From Grammothele lineata (lineage: Eukaryota; Basidiomycota; Agaricomycetes; Polyporales; Polyporaceae), in contig NDFF03000065.1 of assembly GCA_002150815.3 (NCBI GenBank), forward strand, positions 186,001 to 250,000: a stretch of DNA of 64,000 bases, given 5' to 3'. Below, in pieces: positions 46,001 to 58,307 of this stretch (its first letter is position 1; every line of letters begins with the position of its first letter). A program made the translations under genes and the position numbers. The notes beneath the pieces are model-generated. The model saw nothing but the letters and a program-made list of their open reading frames with translations, was not told the DNA's origin and made no database searches.

Positions 46001-46973
46001 CCGGAGGACGCGCTCGGTCCATCTCCACAGTTCCCGGTATCGCGCGAAAGTGCTGCTGTCGGATACAGCTGCCAAGCCAGACACCGCTGTAGGGACGGAA
46101 GCCGGAATTTCCTTCACGGCATCAGCGATGATAGGACACGCAAGGAGGTAGGCAGATAGGGTCTTCTCCAGGTCATCGGGGTATAGGGTCTCGTATGACA
46201 TGCCTACGGAGCTGTCCCTCAGCCTCAGACCTACCATGCAGGAACTTCGCTACACACCTTTGATGCATATACTACGAATGCATTCCACCGCACACCATGC
46301 GCGTCCCTCGTTGATGTCTGCCACGGAGCTAGTCGATGCCTGTGCAGAGACGAAACTTCCTGTCCACGATGAAGCGAGTGAGACATTAGAACTGGATCCT
46401 GGGACATGTAGCGTCGCAGGGGCCGACCGCGCCGTTCCATTGGGAAGGACGGCTCCTTGCGCGACGGCGAGGTCCTTGACTTGTGCGAGGTGGTCGAGAC
46501 ATTCGGATGGACGACGAAGCGCATATGCGTAGTACGCGAGCGCGGCCTTTATTGACTTGGGGCGGGAACAGGCGTGTTAAATTAGAAGGACGAGGCAAGT
46601 ACTTAGCTAGACGTACATCAGAGCGACTCGCATCGAGCTGCTTGAGCGTATTATATCCCGCCAGACCCTCTTCCAGCCGTTCCTCCGCGAGCAAGCACTC
46701 CTCCCCAAGCACCAGCACACCTGCAACACCACACTCGTTCCCGTCAAGCCCATCCGAGTTTGCGGAAAGCAGCAGGGATAATGCCTGCGTTTGCGAGGCG
46801 AGCTCCGCGACGTCGAGGTGGCCTGGACAGTGCTTGTGAAACTTGCGGATGAGATCTGACCACGTCACAGGCCGCCCGCTGTAGTCCTTAGCAGGTGTCC
46901 TTGCATCCCACTGACCCGCCGTCAGGACAGCGCGGAGCTGGCGCCAGTAGTGCTGGGGCTTGACTTGTGACAT
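43088..46973 (-). CDS. ypp1: YPP1, TPR scaffold of the plasma-membrane PI 4-kinase complex
   Basis: Homologue of yeast Ypp1 / animal TTC7, which with Efr3 recruits PI4-kinase Stt4 to the plasma membrane. About 1,000 residues, many exons. It starts MSQVKPQHYWRQLRAVLTAG and continues with GRPVTWSDLIRKFHKHCPGH, ETLYPDDLEKTLSAYLLACP, RYRELWRWTERVLRRGIIIA and TRLTFNSYRVFRHMSRLFYV. TPR-type repeats follow (LQEAIVHARAAVEAESGESR, WHLLGLLLTATGDWRAAKEV, DDDQRALQCFQKALFIAPND). A Ser/Pro-rich insert near 43900-44400 interrupts the repeats. The C terminus ECLCFALTLSENRPLRD-GWCL* is the family's typical end. Expected to act at the cytosolic face of the plasma membrane. Confidence 0.93.
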
Positions 46974-47398
46974 CTACTCCGTCGAACCTGAGGCTTTAGC
47001 AGCCTCTGAGTTGCAGCGGGTGGGGAGGCAAGCAAGGTAGCAAAGGTGAAGAATATGCGGGTAATGTAGAAGGGTGGAACGGAAGGGAGAAAGGCGGGGG
47101 ATGGGGACCCGGTGAAAGCTTGAGCTTGAGATGGTGGGGGGCCAGTGACGTACCCCGCTTACAGCTGCGGTTTATCCAGGGTTATCTCTATTATAGTGTC
47201 ACTAGTAGCTTGGATCAATACTGGCTTAACTCTGCCTTACCGTGCCTTACCGCGCCTGTCATCCGGCTAAACCTCGTGCCACCCGCTCTATTAATTGCTT
47301 GGCAGGTTGAAACAACTCTAAAAACAATATAAGTGGCGACTTCTATTTCGTATAGTGTGTCGACGCGGTATGAAAGACAGTGAGAGGGAGTAAATGGT
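46974..47398. other. Gap between YPP1 and reductase 1
   Basis: YPP1 promoter and the 3' flank of the reductase gene. No coding exon. Confidence 0.5.
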
Positions 47399-50300
47399 CT
47401 ACAGGAAACCCGCCCTCCTCCATGCCGTGAACCAACCCTTTGCGCGCTCCTCGTCCAGGGGACGCATCCTAGCCAGCGCTCCCGACACCGCCGTCGCCTT
47501 CTCAGTTGACAACCGCACCAGCCCCATCGGTTCGCGCTCCCGGGCACGGTCCTGTGCCATTGCCTCCTGCTGACTGCGGTAGAACGGCAACAGCCGCAGT
47601 GCCGGGTTAAGACGCATGGCCTCGACTTCGTTTGTCGCGTCTGTCGAGATGCTGTACTCGAGCGCGGCGAACCAGTTCTCGTACGAGACAAGCGGAACGC
47701 CAAGTTCCGCGGCGATGGGAGTGATGAAAGTGTGCCAAGGGACGGGACGCGGGTGAACGAGGTGCAGGAGAGGTGCGCGCGAGTGGCGCATCTCGGTGAA
47801 TGCTTTGGCCGCCTCGTATGCGGGAAACCATGAGACGGCCTGCAGTCGAAGTTAGTCGGGTCGTGGACACGCTCGAAACACGAGTTGCACGTACTCCGTC
47901 CATATCCGGCAGACAGCGTTGGTAGAGGGCTGACTTCACCAGAGACGGGAACCACTCCTTCTCGTTCCAGTAGCCCGTCTTGTCTCCCGTCACTTGTCCT
48001 AGACGGACGACAACAGTGTGGATATCCGTCTTTTGGGCTACGTTCTGCAGAACGCGTTCCATCACCCATTTAGATTCTGGATAGCCGCATCCAAATGGCA
48101 CTGCAGGATCATCGAGTGGAGCCTCAGGGACTGGCAAGGGTCCTGTGTATTCTTGGACCGGAGGCATGTCAGTGAGTTGGAACCATATTTCCTCAAAGCG
48201 AGCTCACCAACAAAAATGCCGATCGAGCTAACGAAAACGATGCTAGGCGGAATGATGAACGGCGAACTAAGCGCAAGGTCGACAAAGTTCCTGACGCCCT
48301 GCATATCCACATCGAACGACGCGATGGACATATTAAAATCGACTTTCCAGGCTGCGCGGCGCATTTCTCAATTTCTCGCACGGTGTCATGAAAGAAGGCG
48401 ACGTACCGTTAAGCATGATATGCGTCGCGGACGTTCGAATCTCCTCCAGCAAACCCTTGTCGATTCCGAACCCTGGCTCGTGTAGCACCGCGTCGACTAT
48501 GACAAACCTGTCTGAGTCGAGGAGGGCTACCTCCAATCCCCGCGCGCTGAACTGCGCCCGCTGCCTCTCACTTGCCCGAGTTCCTTTCCTGTTGAATGCA
48601 TACACCTTTCCGACGGTCTCGTCCCTTAGGAGGTGTTCGAGAGCGTCGCACCCGAAGCCACCTGTAGTACCCGTAATGACCACGACGTCCTTGGCCGGCC
48701 AGCGCAACGCCAGCTTCGCCGGGCGTGAGGGAAGGTCGGCAGAAAACCTTTCCACGTACTTCCAGAGGTCACTTGGCTTACGCTTCCCTTCGGATGCGCC
48801 GCCTAATATTCCGCGGATAGCTTGTGTGAGGGTGGACACAGTGGGGCAAGCGAAGACGAGGTTGGGTTGAATACGCTCCGCCGCGGCCTTGTCGACGTTG
48901 CTGATGGCGCGCACCAGGGTGTTCCGAATCCATGTCGCTTGGAGGCTGCATATGAAACCCGTGATCAGTGATACATATAGACGCACAGCTTGCGAACCGA
49001 CATGCCTGTCGCCCCCACTCCGGAAGATGTCAGCGTCGTCATCGAGCGTACGCCGAAGCGTGTCCTCTACGACCCCGCGCACAAGCATTATTATACCACG
49101 CTCGTCCCATACGGTGGGTAGGGGCACGTCGCACGCGGCAACAGCCTCCACAGCTGTGTAGAGCTCTTCTATCTCCTCACTGTACTCGTGCAGGATGAGG
49201 TTGCGCCGGAGTGTACCCTTTGCTGTGAGGTGGAAGGGCTTATTGGGGTTTCCCACTAATATCATCTACGCCAGGATCAGACAGTCGCTACAACTGGAAT
49301 ATCATCAGCGCATGCCTCTTTGAATATCCTAGAGTGTTGAGGCGAGTACTCGTTCACGCGTTCTATGGTTGGCCTAGAGCAGACGTCGTGTGTCAGGGTT
49401 GGAGTAGCGGTGGGGGCAGCTGATGACGTACCAAAGCTTATTACGGAAGGCAGCTAGCTGTCGAGCATCCTTCGTATCCACGTTGTACTCTCCTGTCGGC
49501 ATGACCAGCACTCCGTTCTGGAATTTCCCTCGCCCAAACATCATCGACAAATGGACATGGGGGTCATCATTGATGATCTTCTCTAGAGGAAGTGGATTCG
49601 TCTGATTTGAGAAGGGGTGAATAGCTGCACATCACCTTGGCAGGAGTTGACCTGCCTTTTCGCCGTTGGATAGGACGATTTGATCGTCCATCCTTGCCAC
49701 GATTTTCCACAAATCGGGTTTGCTCGGGTGGGGTACAACGAGGTCGCTGGTAGCGTATGCGTCACGATTTCCTTCCTTCGTGTTGACCTTCGCCAAGGGT
49801 CTGTCAGGATTAGACTATGCAATCCCATGAGCAACATCGATAGACGTGTGATTGTCAAGCTACTTGCCAAAACAACAACCTCGAACAGGCCGTCCTCGGC
49901 GGGCCTGAACGTAAAGTTGTGGAGGGGAGTCGGGGACCAGTAGGACCAGTCCATGCCGAGCTTCGCTGATGCCGCTTGTTAGCCAGCTACGAGGCAACGT
50001 GGATATACGAAGGCCATACGCCTGATGAAATTGTTCATAACGCCCACTTCCGTGCTATAAAGAGGACCCGCTTCAGTACCAGAGTAGCTGTCCTTTTCAA
50101 CAGCAACGTACCACCCATAGATAGGGAATAGGTTGACACCTTGTGAAGCAAGCGCGTTCCCAACCTCCTCGTTCAAAGCTGCTCCTCCGTACAGCTATGA
50201 ATGCGTAGACGTATTGAGGATTACCAAGCGCTTCTGAGCGGCAACTTGAACCGATCACTCACAAGCCCGCGCATCTTCTTCATCCTCATAACCTTCTCCG

Positions 50301-51465
50301 GATCACGCGCCCACCCCTCTATGAAGGATGGGACCCCGAACGAGAAATCGGCGCCAGACGCGACTAGGCCTTCCCAGACAGCGTCTGGCGTTGGCACCTT
50401 CGGCGGCGCTGCTGGCTTGAAAGCGGCGACAACGAATCCGGTCATAGGCTAAGAAAAGCAAGTCAAAATCCGATCTGGCCGGAATGTCCTCAGGGCGTAC
50501 CGCTGAAGTGTACATTGTTGCTCCAAGCCCGTGGAACATGGGAGTTCCATGGGCTCCCATGAACGAACCAGTGACATTCTCACCGGTCAGCGCTAGGAGT
50601 GACATGATTAGTTCAGCGATTGTAATATGATGTTTTGGGCACGCTACTGACTAGCGAGCTTTCCGTAGGCAAAAATAACATCGTGGGTCCAGCTCAGAGG
50701 TTTCGGATGGCCAGTAGACCCTGTAACGGACGGCGTGAGCTTCATAATGCGAAGTTAGTAGTACAACGGCATGATATACCGGAAGAATGCATAGCCACTG
50801 CAGGTGCCTTCATGTCGTAGTTTGACGGGAGGTCCCTCGGCATGTCAAAACGGGTCTGACCGTTCAGGGCCTTCACGAACAGATCCTCGAACGTTGGCAT
50901 GGCGTGCTCGGTGACGTGCATGTCCTCGCGCGCCAGAGCAGCGATAGCTTCTGCCGCTAGGGAACGCATGGAACCGTCCGCAGAGACGAACAGATGCGCT
51001 GAGCCGGTGCGCTTGAGCATATCCGCAACCGCCGCGGCCGCATTGCGGGTCGAGACGAGAAACGCCGTGCACCCAGCCTTGAGCAAGCCGAGTATGGTGC
51101 AAATGTACGTGATAGTGTCTGCGTGTGGGGATAAGTCGGCATGCGTTAAATGAGCGGTCAGAGTGCGTACCGGCGTTGGCAAGAACCGCGACTACGCAGG
51201 GCTTCGAGCCGGGGGGCCTCGGCGATGTCTCTGTGCAAGACAGGGAATACCGAGCTGCACGATCGATGGCCCGTGCGCCCTCAGCGTATGTGATGTACTG
51301 GATTTGTGAGCCGTTGTGGTAGGCGAAGAGTGGATAGTCCGGGTTGTGGACTGCACACCAGTCGTAGAGCTGGGTTATGGGGACGTCATTGCGATCTAAA
51401 AGGTCAGTGGGTGCTCGAAAATGAGAAGAGATGTTAGTTGGAAGATCGACGGCGGATAGAGGCAT
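47399..51465 (-). CDS. NRPS-like adenylate-forming reductase 1 (A-carrier-reductase)
   Basis: About 1,050 residues. Such enzymes adenylate a carboxylic acid, load it on a phosphopantetheine arm and reduce it to an aldehyde. Adenylation domain: starts MPLSAVDLPTNISSHFRAPT, with ITQLYDWCAVHNPDYPLFAY, ICTILGLLKAGCTAFLVSTR, AMHSSGSTGHPKPLSWTHD (core motif A3), AYATSDLVVPHPS and LSNGEK. Carrier: DDDADIFRSGGDS-LQATWIRNTL. The attachment serine exists only if a GC-AG intron at 48946-49005 is spliced. Reductase: VVITGTTGGFGCDALEHLL, FGCGYPESKWVMERVLQNVA (Tyr-x3-Lys) and VVVRLGQVTGDKTGYWNEKE, then LVHPRPVPWHTFITPIAAEL, ending FTAWRRAGFL*. Tandem paralogue of the gene at 52692-56915. Substrate unknown. 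Confidence 0.92.
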
Positions 51466-52691
51466 GGTCCTGAGGAAAGCGAAATAGGACGGTGAATCGA
51501 AGGGCGTTTGGTCTGCCCTTTCTCTCGCGTGTTATAAGAGCCATATAGACGGCGAGGCGCTCGAGAAATTATGCTCTGCTAATCGTTATAAGGGGAACCG
51601 TGCGGCCGAGTAAAGGACTACGACGGAAAATTCGTGTCGACGTGCAATAGAGCTACCGTATGAAGACGCTGAAGAGATGCGTAGCCCGGACTCCCACGGT
51701 GTGGATGCGGCGCCTTCGCTCTTCATGCCATTCAACCGACCATTGGAGTGGGAAGTGATTCTACGTCGAGAAAGTGGGAACGGCTGGATACAATTTGGTT
51801 GTGGCGTCTTCTCAAAGAAAGACAACGCTCAACCTGACAGATACTCTGAGGTGTACTTGGTGCATTTACTTACCTTGATATCAACACATGATAGCCGGTA
51901 TTGTTTACCTGTTAATTGTCCGTGGAGAATCGTTGCACTATGGAACGGGGTCATCGAAGGATCGTCCTTGCATTCCGGGCTTTGCGAATAAAGCGTCGTG
52001 TCCTATTCTAAGTTCTTGGTGGACGAGAAAGGACGTTAGACTTGTCGTCGGGGTGAGAGCGGCTTGAGACCGACACAACGTAAGAGATGTGAGTCTATAG
52101 AAGAATTAAGTGGCGGCAGAGGCTGTGAGGGTGGCGTTAAGTACATATGACGACCGTGGTTTCGTTAAGCCCGTGGCGCGTGAGGTTCCAGGGACGCGTC
52201 GGGCATCAACGTGGGACCGTGCGCGCCTGCCCTGAAGCACCGCGTCTGACACGTGATACGATCACTTGCCAAACGCATCGGAAAGCCTGACTTACTATAA
52301 TTAGTGATCGGACGCTTACCAGCCTGAGACCCTTCAGTCGCAGTTGGCAGAAGCTTGACCGACGCTGGTGTGAGGCCCCCAATACGATAGAACGACTTAC
52401 GGGTATAGACTCTCAGGCTCTTCACCGAACACCGGATAACCGCTCAGCATACGCCAGGAACATTGACACTCGGTGGTAAGGGCTTCCGTCTCTGTCACTC
52501 GACCCTGTTCAACCGCTCTTGAGGCCAAACGACTCAAAGTTCGGAGGAATCTATACAACGGGAATAGAGATGTTCAAGCGGATAGGGGGACCTTTGAAGG
52601 AACATGCAATTACACGGCCCAACTTAGCTCAGAGACAGAGGATATAACAGAATATAGAGTCATACGTCATCGGCCCATCGCGGTAATGATC
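51466..52691. other. Spacer between the tandem reductases
   Basis: 1.2 kb. Frames at 51586-51825 (minus) and 51677-51991 (plus) overlap and neither has domain or splice support. It contains the reductase 1 promoter. Confidence 0.4.
51541..51548 (-). promoter_or_regulatory. Weak TATA-like box of reductase 1
   Basis: CTATATGG on the minus strand, about 80 bases upstream of the ATG at 51465. Confidence 0.35.
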
Positions 52692-55600
52692 TTACAAGAA
52701 CCCAGCCTTCTTCCATGCCGCAACCCACGACTTCGCCCTCTCCGCGTTCAGTTCAGGTAGGTTTGCAAGCGCCTCCGACACCTTCGTCGATTTCTCCGTC
52801 GACAGCTGCACGAGCCCCATTGCTTCGCGCGCCGCGGTGAGAACTCCACGCTGTGCCTGGAAAAACGATAGAAGGCGTAGAGCCGGGTTCGCCGCCATTG
52901 CATCGACCTCGTTCGCCGAGCCGGCCGCTGCGCTGCTCTCAAGCGCAGAGAGCCACTCGTCATACGAGACGAGAGGGACATTGAGCTCGGCCGCGATAGG
53001 CGTAATGAGCGAATGCCAGGTGACCGGGCGGGGATGAACAAGATGAAGAATAGGCTCTTGAGAGTTGCGCATCTCAGTGAATGCCTTCGCCGCCTCGTAC
53101 GCGGGGAACCACGACACGATCTAAAGTTCGATCCCGAACGTTGTCAACAATCGTTGAGACGAGCATGGGGAAGGACGTACGCCATCCATATCAGGTAAGC
53201 ATTTCTGGTGAAGGGCAGTCTTGATCAGCGACGGGAACCACTCCTTCTCGTTCCAATACCCGAGCTTATCCCCTGTAACTTGACCCAAGCGGACCACTAC
53301 AGCATGGATGTTCGTCTGTCGCCCGACGTTCTCCATAACGTGCTCTACAACCCATTTGGACTCCGAATAGCCACTCCCGAAAGGGGACTCGGGATCAACA
53401 AGCGGAACCTCCGGGACCGGTGGCGCAAGTCGACAGTCTAGAAGTCGCCACAATCAACTTTGGGCCTAGCCGAATAAAGGAGTAACACGCACTAGTGAAA
53501 ACGCCAACGGAGCTGACGAACGTGATGGCGGGCGGCAAGGTATACTGGGAGCCGAGCGCAAGGTCGATGAAGTTGCGCGCCCCCTGCATGTCGACTTCGA
53601 ACGAGGCAATTGACATGTTAAAGTTAACCTTCCAAGCTGCGAAACGTGTTCCAGTCAGAACAGCTGTCTTCGAAGGCGTAGATGAACGGGTCTTACCGTT
53701 GAGCATGATGTGCGTCACAGACCGCCGAATCTCCTCCAATAGACCGTGCTCGATTCCGAACCCTGGCTGGTGCAGCTCTGCCTCCACCATCACAAACTTA
53801 CCGCCATCCAACAGCGCCTCGTCTAAACCTCGAGTGCGGAACTGCGCCCTCTGCCTCTCCATCGCTGAGGCGTTTGCGCGATTGAAGGCATAGACGCGCT
53901 CCACGGCCTCATCCCGCAGGAGGTGCTCAAGCGCATCGCATCCGAATCCGCCGGTCGTGCCTGTGATGATGATAATGTCCTTGCTGCCAGGCGCGCGCGC
54001 CACGAGTTGGGTCGGGCGCGCGGGGAAGTCTGTCGAGTACCGTTCGACGTACTTCCACAAGTCGTTGGGCGAATGCGAAACAGCGGGCGCGTCCCCCGGA
54101 CTAGTGACGAGGTTGGAGATGACCCTCGCGAGGGAGGCGATGGTGGGGAAAGCGAAGACGACATTCATGGGAACGCGCTTTGCAACGGCTTGGTCCGCGC
54201 CGCGCAATGCGCCAGTGATGGTGTTGCGGATCCACGTCGCCTGTAGACTGTATGCACGTTACTGCTTCCTGTATCATGTAAAGTACGATACTAGACCGTA
54301 CCTGTCTCCTCCGTTCCGGAAGATGTCAGCGTCATCAGGGATTGAGTGGCGTAGGGTGCTCTCTACTACTGCGCGCACGAATGTGAGGACGTTAGTCTCG
54401 TCCCAAGTAACTGGTGCGGGGATATCACTGCGCGCGCTGTTCTCTACATCCTTATAGAGCGTTTCGATCTCGTCGTGGTAGTCGACTAAGATCACACCGC
54501 GCCGCGGGAGACCCTTGACATTGAACTGGAACGGCTTCGAAGGGTGCGTTACGAGTATCATCTGCGGAGTCGTAGAATTAAACAGGGGCGTATGTGCTGA
54601 GAAAAGCGATCTAACTACCTCCTTGAAAATGCGCGAATGTTGAGGAGCGAACTCATTGGCACTCTCGACTGTCGGCCTATCGAGTGAAGTTTCATCAGCT
54701 GATTCTGCGGGGAAAGTGATGGATCCAGAAAGACGTGATGTTACCCACCATATCATATTTCTAAATGTGACGAGCTGTTGCGTATCACTGGGGTCAATCG
54801 CAAAATGTTCCTCGGGTTCGATGAGGATGCCATTCTGGAATCTTCCTCGCCCGAACATCATGCAGGACCTGACCCGCGGATCGTCGTTGATGATTTTCTC
54901 TGTCGCAGCATCGTTAATATATTACGCATAACGGTGTCATGAACGCCTCAATGAATTACCGAGAGGGATAGGATTGGTCTGGCAAGCATGAGGTCAGCGG
55001 CTTTGCAAGGTCGCGACATTAAATGAGCGAACCTTCTCCCCGTTCGACAAGATGATTTGTTCGTCCGCGCGACCGACAATTTTCCACAAGTTATGCTTCA
55101 TGGGGTGAGGCACGACCAGATCGCTTGTCGCATACGCGTCAAAGTTGCCTTCCTTCGTGTTCGTCTTGGGGAGAGGCAGCTCCGGGCGTGACTACCAGAA
55201 GTCAGATCAGCCTGAGCAAGCTAACCACTGTGATTGTATAGTTTACTTACAACGATGACACATTCATACGTTCCATCTCCTTGAGGACGGAACACAATCC
55301 GGACATGTGGGTGGGGAATCCAGTACGCCCAGTCCATACCAGGGTTTTCTGTGGTCCTGTAAGCTCAACCCAATGTGCACGTATCCATCGGTAAACTTAC
55401 TCCTCACAAGGATGTTGATCAATCCGGTCTCGGTACTGTATATACAATCAATTGATAGTTGTGCGAAATATACAGGAACTACTTACGTTCCGTAAATAGT
55501 ATTGAGTGAAACCCCTTGAGCGGCGAGTGCGTTTCCGACGTCATCATTGAGGGCTGCTCCTCCAAAGAGCTGAGCAATCACCACATGAGCTCATTGACAC

Positions 55601-56915
55601 CTCCCAAGTGACGGCATGAGCACTCACGAGGCCACGCATCTTCTTCATTGCGAACACCTTCTCGGGGTCCCGAGCCCATTGCTGCAGATCAGATTTGAGT
55701 TGATAGTCACGAGCGAAGAGCAAATAGTTTACCTCAATGAATGATGGTACAGTGAACGAATATTCAGCGCCATCAGCAATAATTCCCTCCCAAACCGCCT
55801 CGGGAGTAGGAACAAGGGGAGGGGAGGCGGGTGTCAATACCGCTATAATGAAGCCGGCTACGGGCTGGCATACGCAATGCAAGGATTAGCGTCCGACAAG
55901 ACACATAATAATGCGACGCTCGCACCGAACCAGAGAGCAAAAACGCTCCCATGCCGTGGAACATAGGAGTTCCATGGCAACCTAAGACCGACGTACGGAT
56001 GTCAACTTCGCTTTGTACTGACATGCACAGACGGAGTCATTAACCTCGAGATACACGATTCTGTATATGTTATCGCTTACAGGCAAATGGCCCCCAATAA
56101 GCCAGCCGCTTGTGAGTCCAGGAGATCGGTTTCGGATGTCCCGTAGACCCTATTTATGCGCATTTAATCAGGGCCGCCCTGATTACCACTGTGAGGAACC
56201 GAATAGCTGACCTGAAGAGTGCAAGTAGAGTGCGGGCCCGATCATGTCGTAGGTCCCAGGCAGTTCCACCTCGGCTTCGAACAGGCTGTTCATGTTAGGC
56301 GTCTCAGGATACAAGTCCTCGAATACGGGCATCTTGAGCTGAGCGACCTCAACGCCAGACTCCTTGAGGATAGAGAGAGCGCCTTTTGCGACGCCCTGCG
56401 TAGGCTCATCCGGAGAGACAAAGACATGGCTGACCCCAGTACGCTGGAAGATATCCGCAACTCCAGTGGACGAATTGCGCGTCGAAATCAAGAAAGCGCA
56501 GAACCCAGCCCGAAGGATACCCACTACGGTGGACAGGAATGTAACGGAGTCTAGTATAAAGTTTGATTAGTACGCGTCCTAGCGGATCTTGATAGATGAA
56601 ACAGTAGAACTCACCGGTGTTAGCCAGCACAGCGACTACACGACGCGGACCCGCGGCAGGCGTTTGGATCGAAGGGCCCGCAGTAGCAAACACATAACGC
56701 GCAGCACGGTCGATGGCTTTGTCGACAAAAGCATGCGTGATGTATCGGCGCTGCTCGCCATCCTGGAAGACGAAGAGCGGATAGTTGGGATTGTGCTCTG
56801 CGTTCCATTTGTAGAGGTGCGGGAGGGTAAGCTCGGGATCCTTGAACATCCCATCCGGTGGATGCTGGAACTGGAAGTTCACATGCGCGGGATCGGTGGT
56901 AACTGCAGAAAACAT
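52692..56915 (-). CDS. NRPS-like adenylate-forming reductase 2 (A-carrier-reductase)
   Basis: Same architecture as its neighbour, about 1,050 residues. Adenylation: MFSAVTTDPAHVNFQFQHPP, LPHLYKWNAEHNPNYPLFVF, TVVGILRAGFCAFLISTRNS, LHSSGSTGHPKPISWTH, AYATSDLVVPHPMK and LSNGEK. Carrier: DDADIFRNGGDS-LQATWIRNTI; here the intron within the Ser codon (54248-54301) has a normal GT donor. Reductase: IIITGTTGGFGCDALEHLLR, FGSGYSESKWVVEHVMENVG (Tyr-x3-Lys) and VVVRLGQVTGDKLGYWNEKE, ending WVAAWKKAGFL*. The adenylation domains differ clearly (for example in the MPVFEDLYPETPN region), so substrate preference may differ from reductase 1. Biosynthetic product unknown. Confidence 0.92.
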
Positions 56916-58307
56916 GGCTCTTAGCGAGTTGCGAGGTGAACGGAAGAGAGTTGCTGAGTGAAGTCAAGACATCGGGGTCAATGTCTAGCAGATTATATAT
57001 ATTGTGATGCTTCCGCAGAGATGTTCCCACAGCGCCAGCGGTCACGAAGACTCGCTGTCAAGCTGGATGCCAGACTGGCCCATAGTAGGAAGAGACCACG
57101 ACACATCGAGTACCTTGGCTCCAATACCAAGGCGTGTACCACGGTCAAACGTCAGTACGATTGCAATGTCGGAACTGGCGATCGGCTTCTAGACGACATC
57201 CCGGCTTCCGGGACGGGACCCACGCCTTGAGTACTTGGCCCAAGTCGCATGATTGCGAAGTTACCGTAGGCGTTGCCACGATAAACACCGAGGACAGTAC
57301 AAAGAAGGCTGACACCGCGTCCGACGCAGATGGAGGTCCGATGGTTGAACCCCAGTGTCAAAGAGCCGTCTGGCTCACGTTGAGCATGCCGAAAAAGATG
57401 GTGGTTGTGCCGCACTCCGTGAACGTCTACACACGTGTCAGCACGCTGGCGTTAAGAGATAGCGCGCGCGAAGCAAGGGTCGGAACTAAAACCTACCTCC
57501 ACTCCGAGTCCGTCGTGATAGGTCCTGCCTTGACGCCGTGTCAGGTGTTCTACTGTATAGACGTATGTACTGCGCAATCAGCTTCGCGAATTGGCCATCG
57601 AGGGAATTTATACCTATGCACGCGTAGCTGGCTACACGTCTGCCCATCCAAGTTGTCAGTCCGCCCGGCGGCATTACAACGGTTCTGAGAGCCCTTCAAT
57701 TCGCCGTTCATAGACTGAGACTTCCGACTCCGCATGATCAGTCGTCGTAGTCGGCCCCGGCAATAAGTACTGAGTGCGAGGCAGTGTTCGGCACTGAGGG
57801 CATCTGAATATTTGACATGTGTGGCCTGCTTGGTACTATAATCTAAAGACCTGTGTCAGATCTAGAGGGTTCTCGAAATTCGACTGTTTATCAGAGCCCA
57901 GACCAGTATCCAACGAACCGTACCGAATAGTACTCACTGGAGGCCTGATGTACGCCGTTCATTGTGTAAGTTGTCAACCTGAAAATTTTACGAACACAGA
58001 AGGCGCATACAGCGATGCACGGGCAGGTAGCAGTAGTGGAGTGTCCATAATGACGGTACCGTGCGTGTCGGCGCAGGGTCAACCAGGTTAGGCGCCCGTG
58101 CGAGCTCGTTCAGTACTTTGATGATCGACTGATCATCGCATGTTTCTTATTCGGGTAAACACGACGGTCACAGTAAGTATTCCAACTTCAAAGTCCAGAC
58201 ATCACAGTTTACGCAAAGAAATATTCATGCCGTCATTCAAGAACCCTGTAGATCAAGAAGCGACGTGGTACTCCTATCATTTCCCCGTAACTATCTTCTC
58301 TTTCTGC
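56916..58307. other. Intergenic region with doubtful coding remnants
   Basis: 1.4 kb. On the minus strand 57152-57550 shows coding-like pieces (PDGSLTLGFNHRTSICVGRG; ITTDSEW with a GTAGGT donor), but I could not assemble a full gene. One piece faintly resembles a P450 haem-binding Cys motif. This may be a decayed gene. The reductase 2 promoter lies at the left edge. Confidence 0.35.
56993..57002 (-). promoter_or_regulatory. TATA box of reductase 2
   Basis: A TATATATAA-type run on the minus strand about 80 bases upstream of the ATG at 56915. Confidence 0.5.
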
